Source of the DNA: an uncultured Eggerthellaceae bacterium
GTDB lineage: Bacteria; Actinomycetota; Coriobacteriia; Coriobacteriales; Eggerthellaceae
Reading direction: 5' to 3'
DNA length: 7,849 bases
Assembly: GCA_910585565.1 (NCBI GenBank)
Contig: CAJUFC010000195.1
Coordinates: 1-7,849 of the forward strand
Made by a program: the position numbers and the translations under genes. The notes beneath the pieces were generated by a model. The model did no database searches and was not told where the DNA came from. It saw nothing but the letters and a program-made list of their open reading frames with translations. Position 1 is the stretch's first letter. The number at the start of each line of letters is the position of its first letter. Shown here piece by piece: positions 4,876 through 7,849 of the stretch.

Positions 4876-6702
4876 GTGCGATCGGCCAGTGACTTTCTCC
4901 CCATCTCGCGCGACGACATGATTGAGCGCGGATGGGATCGCGTGGATTTCGTATACGTGTCCGGAGACGCCTATGTCGACCACCCGTCCTTCGGCATGGC
5001 CATCATCACGCGCCTCTTGACGGCCAAGGGCTTCCGCGTCGGCGTCATCGCCCAGCCCGACTGGAAAGACGACGCCAGCATCGCTGTGTTCGGCGAGCCG
5101 CGGCTGGCCTTTCTCGTGTCCGCAGGCAACATGGACTCGATGGTCAACCACTACACCGTCGCCAAGAAGCGCCGGCGTCACGACGCCTATTCGCCCGGCG
5201 GCGCCACGGGCAAGCGGCCCAACCACGCCGCCGTCGTCTACTCCAACCTCATCCGGCGCACGTTCAAAGACGCGCCCATCATCTTGGGCGGCATCGAGGC
5301 CAGCCTGCGCCGGCTGGCCCACTACGACTACTGGTCGGATGGCATGAAGCGCTCCATCCTGCTCGATGCCGGGGCCGACCTCTTGTCGTACGGCATGGGC
5401 GAGCACTCCATCGTGGAAATCGCCGAAGCGCTCGACAGCGGGCTGTCGGTGACAGACCTCACGTTCATCGACGGCACCGTCTACCGCACGCGCTCGCTCG
5501 AGCACGTCTACGACGCCGTCATGCTGCCCTCGTGGCAGGAGGTGAGCGCTGATCCCCATGCCTATGCGCGCTCCTTCGGCACGCAGTACGCCGCCTCCGA
5601 CCCCATCGTGGGCAAGCGCCTGGTCGAGCCCTACGGCGAGCACGAGTTCGTCGTGCAGAACCCGCCTGCCGCCCCGCTTTCCACCGAGGAGCTGGACGCA
5701 GTCGCGCGCCTGCCGTACGCGCGAGCATGGCACCCGGCCTACGACGCAGCCGGTGGCGTGCCCGCGCTTGCCGAGGTGAAGTTCAGCCTGACCTCCAGCC
5801 GCGGGTGCTTCGGCGAATGCTCGTTCTGCGCGCTCACGTTCCACCAAGGCCGCATCGTGCAGGCGCGCAGCCACGCCTCGCTTACCGAAGAAGCCACCGC
5901 CATGACAAAGGACCCCGACTTCAAGGGCTATATCCACGACGTCGGCGGCCCGACCGCCAACTTCCGCACGCCTGCCTGCAAAAAGCAGCTCACGCATGGC
6001 GCATGCCCGCACAAGCGCTGCCTTGCCCCCAAGACATGCAGCCAGCTGGTCGCCGACCACGCAGACTACCTCGAGCTCTTGCGCGCTCTGAGGGCCATCC
6101 CCGGCGTCAAGAAGGTGTTCGTGCGCTCGGGCATCCGGTTCGACTACGTGCTCAAGGACCGCGCGCACGGGGACGAGTTTTTACGCGAGCTGGTCGAGCA
6201 TCACGTGAGCGGGCAGCTGCGCGTGGCACCCGAACACGTGTCAGACCGCGTGCTCGCGGTCATGGGCAAGCCCCCGCGCGCCGTCTACGACCGCTTCGTC
6301 GAGAAGTTCCAGGCGGCCACGGCGCAGGCCGGCAAAGAGCAGTACGTCGTGCCCTACCTCATGTCCTCGCACCCCGGAAGCGGCCTGGCCGAAGCCGTCG
6401 AGCTGGCCGAGTACTGCCGGGATTTGGGCTACAACCCCGAACAGGTGCAGGACTTCTACCCCACGCCCTCCACCGTGTCGACGGTGATCTATGCGACCGG
6501 CATCGACCCGCGCACCATGCGCCCCGTGCCCGTCACGCGCTCGCCGCACGACAAGGCGCTGCAGCGCGCGCTCATCCAGTACCGCAACCCCAAGAACCGC
6601 GACCTCGTCGAAGAGGCTCTGCGCAAGGCGCATCGAACCGACCTCATCGGCTTTGGCCCGGAATGCCTCGTCCGTCCAAAGAAGCGCCCCCGCAATCGGT
6701 GA
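4876..6702 (+). CDS. ygiQ: YgiQ-family radical SAM protein
   Basis: A 608-residue protein from GTG 4876, chosen because TGGAGG (4865-4870) lies five bases upstream and because the short N-terminus then starts, like Gram-positive homologues, just before FLPISRDDMIERGWD. ATG codons at 4807 and 4864 are in frame but the first overlaps the -10 box and the second is the ribosome-binding site itself. Highly conserved YgiQ stretches are visible: SGDAYVDHPSFG, IAQPDW, AGNMDSM, ILGGIEASLRR and HYDYWSD. The radical SAM cluster is C311-x3-C315-x2-C318 (RGCFGECSFC), which binds a 4Fe-4S cluster and S-adenosylmethionine. Further cysteine-rich sequence (ACKK...GACPHKRC...KTC) follows near 365-390 and could hold a second cluster. 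Later family motifs include RVAPEHVSD, MSSHPGS and VQDFYPTPST. The reaction of YgiQ is not firmly established. The basic C-terminal tail ends in RPKKRPRNR. fbp follows after 49 bases. Confidence 0.95.
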   Translation: MRSASDFLPISRDDMIERGWDRVDFVYVSGDAYVDHPSFGMAIITRLLTAKGFRVGVIAQPDWKDDASIAVFGEPRLAFLVSAGNMDSMVNHYTVAKKRRRHDAYSPGGATGKRPNHAAVVYSNLIRRTFKDAPIILGGIEASLRRLAHYDYWSDGMKRSILLDAGADLLSYGMGEHSIVEIAEALDSGLSVTDLTFIDGTVYRTRSLEHVYDAVMLPSWQEVSADPHAYARSFGTQYAASDPIVGKRLVEPYGEHEFVVQNPPAAPLSTEELDAVARLPYARAWHPAYDAAGGVPALAEVKFSLTSSRGCFGECSFCALTFHQGRIVQARSHASLTEEATAMTKDPDFKGYIHDVGGPTANFRTPACKKQLTHGACPHKRCLAPKTCSQLVADHADYLELLRALRAIPGVKKVFVRSGIRFDYVLKDRAHGDEFLRELVEHHVSGQLRVAPEHVSDRVLAVMGKPPRAVYDRFVEKFQAATAQAGKEQYVVPYLMSSHPGSGLAEAVELAEYCRDLGYNPEQVQDFYPTPSTVSTVIYATGIDPRTMRPVPVTRSPHDKALQRALIQYRNPKNRDLVEEALRKAHRTDLIGFGPECLVRPKKRPRNR

Positions 6703-6751
6703 GCCATTGCAATAGAATTGAAGGCATCGGACACGAGGCTAGGAGGACGCA

Positions 6752-7849
6752 GTGGACACGACAGAAAAGCGCTACCTCGAACTTCTCTCCCGCATGTTCC
6801 CCGACATCCCGAGCGCTGCCGCCGAGATCATCAACCTCACCGCGATCATGAGCCTGCCCAAGGGCACCGAGTTTTTCGCCTCTGACGTCCACGGCGAATA
6901 CGAGGCCTTCTCGCACATCCTGCGCAACGCCTCCGGCACGATACGCATGAAGATCGACGACGTGTTCGGGGATGCGCTCACCGCCGAGCAGAAGCAGTCG
7001 CTGGCGACGCTGGTGTATTACCCGGCCGAGAAGATGAAGCTCGACCTGGACGCAGCGCCTGACGCCCGCGCTTGGTTCTCAGACAACCTCATCCGCCTCA
7101 TCCTGCTCGCGCGCAAGTCCTCGCAAAAGCACACGCGCTCGCGCGTGCGCAAGGCGCTGCCGCACGAGTTCGCCTACGTCATGGAAGAGCTCATGACGGA
7201 AAACGGCGACCGCGAGGATGACGACGCGTACTACAACACCATCATCGAGGCGGTCATCGCCACGGGCCAGGCGCCAGCGCTCATCGAGGCGTTCTGCCAG
7301 CTCATCCAGCGCCTCGCCATCGATCATCTGCACATCCTCGGCGACATCTACGACCGCGGGCCGCACCCCGACACCATCATGGACACGCTCATGGAGCATC
7401 ACTCTCTCGACATCCAGTGGGGCAACCACGACGTCGTGTGGATGGGCGCCTCCCTCGGCCAGTGGGGATGCATCGCGCATGTCGTGCGCAACTGCGCCCG
7501 CTACGGTAACATGTCCATCCTCGAGGATGCCTACGGCATCAACATCCTGCCGCTAGCCTCCTTCGCCATGGAAGCCTACGGGGACGACCCCTGCGTGGCA
7601 TTCGGGCTGAAGGGCAACCCGGATCTGCCCGAGCGCCAACATGAGGTGGCAGTCAAGATCCAGAAGGCCATGGCCGTGATCCAGTTCAAGGTGGAGGGCC
7701 AGTTGATCGCGGAGCATCCCGAATTCGAGCTGGACGACCGACGACTGCTGCACCGGATAGACTACGAACGTGGCACCGTTGATGTGAACGGCACCGTATA
7801 CGAGCTGACCGACACCGTATTCCCCACCATAGACCCATTGGACCCCTAC
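6752..7849 (+). CDS. fbp: Class III fructose-1,6-bisphosphatase, N-terminal part
   Basis: GTG 6752 follows AGGAGG (6741-6746) by five bases. The frame is open to the right edge, 366 residues; class III enzymes are about 640-670, so roughly half is present. The enzyme hydrolyses fructose 1,6-bisphosphate to fructose 6-phosphate and phosphate, the gluconeogenic step, in the cytoplasm. The calcineurin-like metallophosphatase motifs are clear: SDVHGE with D45 and H47, GDIYDRG (197-203, D198 and D201), and GNHD (224-227). The family-specific stretches YLELLSRMFP, LPKGTEFFASDVHGEYEAF, DIQWGNHDVVWMGA and YGINILPLASFAMEAYGDDPC all fit. No frameshift is seen. A TAGAAT word at 6713-6718 could be its own -10, without a good -35; co-transcription with ygiQ through the 49-base gap is as likely. 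The pairing with ygiQ does not suggest a shared pathway. Confidence 0.95.
   Translation, partial: MDTTEKRYLELLSRMFPDIPSAAAEIINLTAIMSLPKGTEFFASDVHGEYEAFSHILRNASGTIRMKIDDVFGDALTAEQKQSLATLVYYPAEKMKLDLDAAPDARAWFSDNLIRLILLARKSSQKHTRSRVRKALPHEFAYVMEELMTENGDREDDDAYYNTIIEAVIATGQAPALIEAFCQLIQRLAIDHLHILGDIYDRGPHPDTIMDTLMEHHSLDIQWGNHDVVWMGASLGQWGCIAHVVRNCARYGNMSILEDAYGINILPLASFAMEAYGDDPCVAFGLKGNPDLPERQHEVAVKIQKAMAVIQFKVEGQLIAEHPEFELDDRRLLHRIDYERGTVDVNGTVYELTDTVFPTIDPLDPY

Noticed and set aside
3793..6168. A 791-codon minus-strand frame joining the nuclease to sequence antisense to ygiQ
   Set aside because: The upstream part is the complement of strongly conserved YgiQ sequence. The nuclease has a start, ribosome-binding site and signal sequence at 4599.
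3325..6702. A 1125-codon plus-strand frame running from the CmpB gene through the antisense of the nuclease into ygiQ
   Set aside because: Only the part from 4876 resembles a protein family. The first ~480 codons are the antisense of the nuclease gene and G+C-rich intergenic DNA, kept open by codon bias; the real start has its own ribosome-binding site.

Overview
The window is G+C-rich bacterial DNA, and most of its genes start at GTG or TTG behind clear Shine-Dalgarno sites. The gene content (BspA-type leucine-rich-repeat secreted protein, CmpB-type membrane protein, secreted DNA/RNA non-specific nuclease, YgiQ radical SAM protein, class III fructose-1,6-bisphosphatase) and the codon use point to a gut- or oral-type Gram-positive actinobacterium. 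Class Coriobacteriia, perhaps family Eggerthellaceae, is the best guess. That is an inference from gene families, not a match to a genome.

Layout from left to right: (1) 1-880, minus strand: N-terminal part of an exported LRR_5/BspA-like surface protein, cut by the left edge. (2) 881-1457: gene-poor DNA full of secondary structure: two leader hairpins, a block of three alternating copies of an 11-12 bp word, a 99-bp nested inverted repeat, and the first copy of a ~100-bp direct repeat. The direct repeat leads into what looks like the first 12 codons of an AAA ATP-binding protein. (3) 1458-2129, minus strand: a DUF3800 gene of visibly lower G+C than its surroundings, with its own promoter, leader hairpin and an upstream terminator that insulates it. 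(4) 2419-2590: second copy of the direct repeat, with 19-20 bp iteron-like repeats and a 14-bp tandem repeat. (5) 2759-3676, plus: five-helix CmpB-type membrane protein. (6) 3793-4599, minus: exported nuclease, flanked on both sides by degenerate G+C-rich repeats. (7) 4876-6702, plus: YgiQ-family radical SAM protein. (8) 6752-7849, plus: class III fructose-1,6-bisphosphatase, cut by the right edge.

The right half (from 2759) looks like ordinary chromosome: housekeeping metabolism plus surface or secreted functions. The part most like accessory DNA is 1069-2590: a DUF3800 gene between direct repeats 1159 bp apart, next to a truncated ATPase start and several palindromic repeat structures. A small mobile or recombination-prone unit is the most interesting reading. 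It rests on sequence patterns only; no transposase, integrase or target-site duplication was found.
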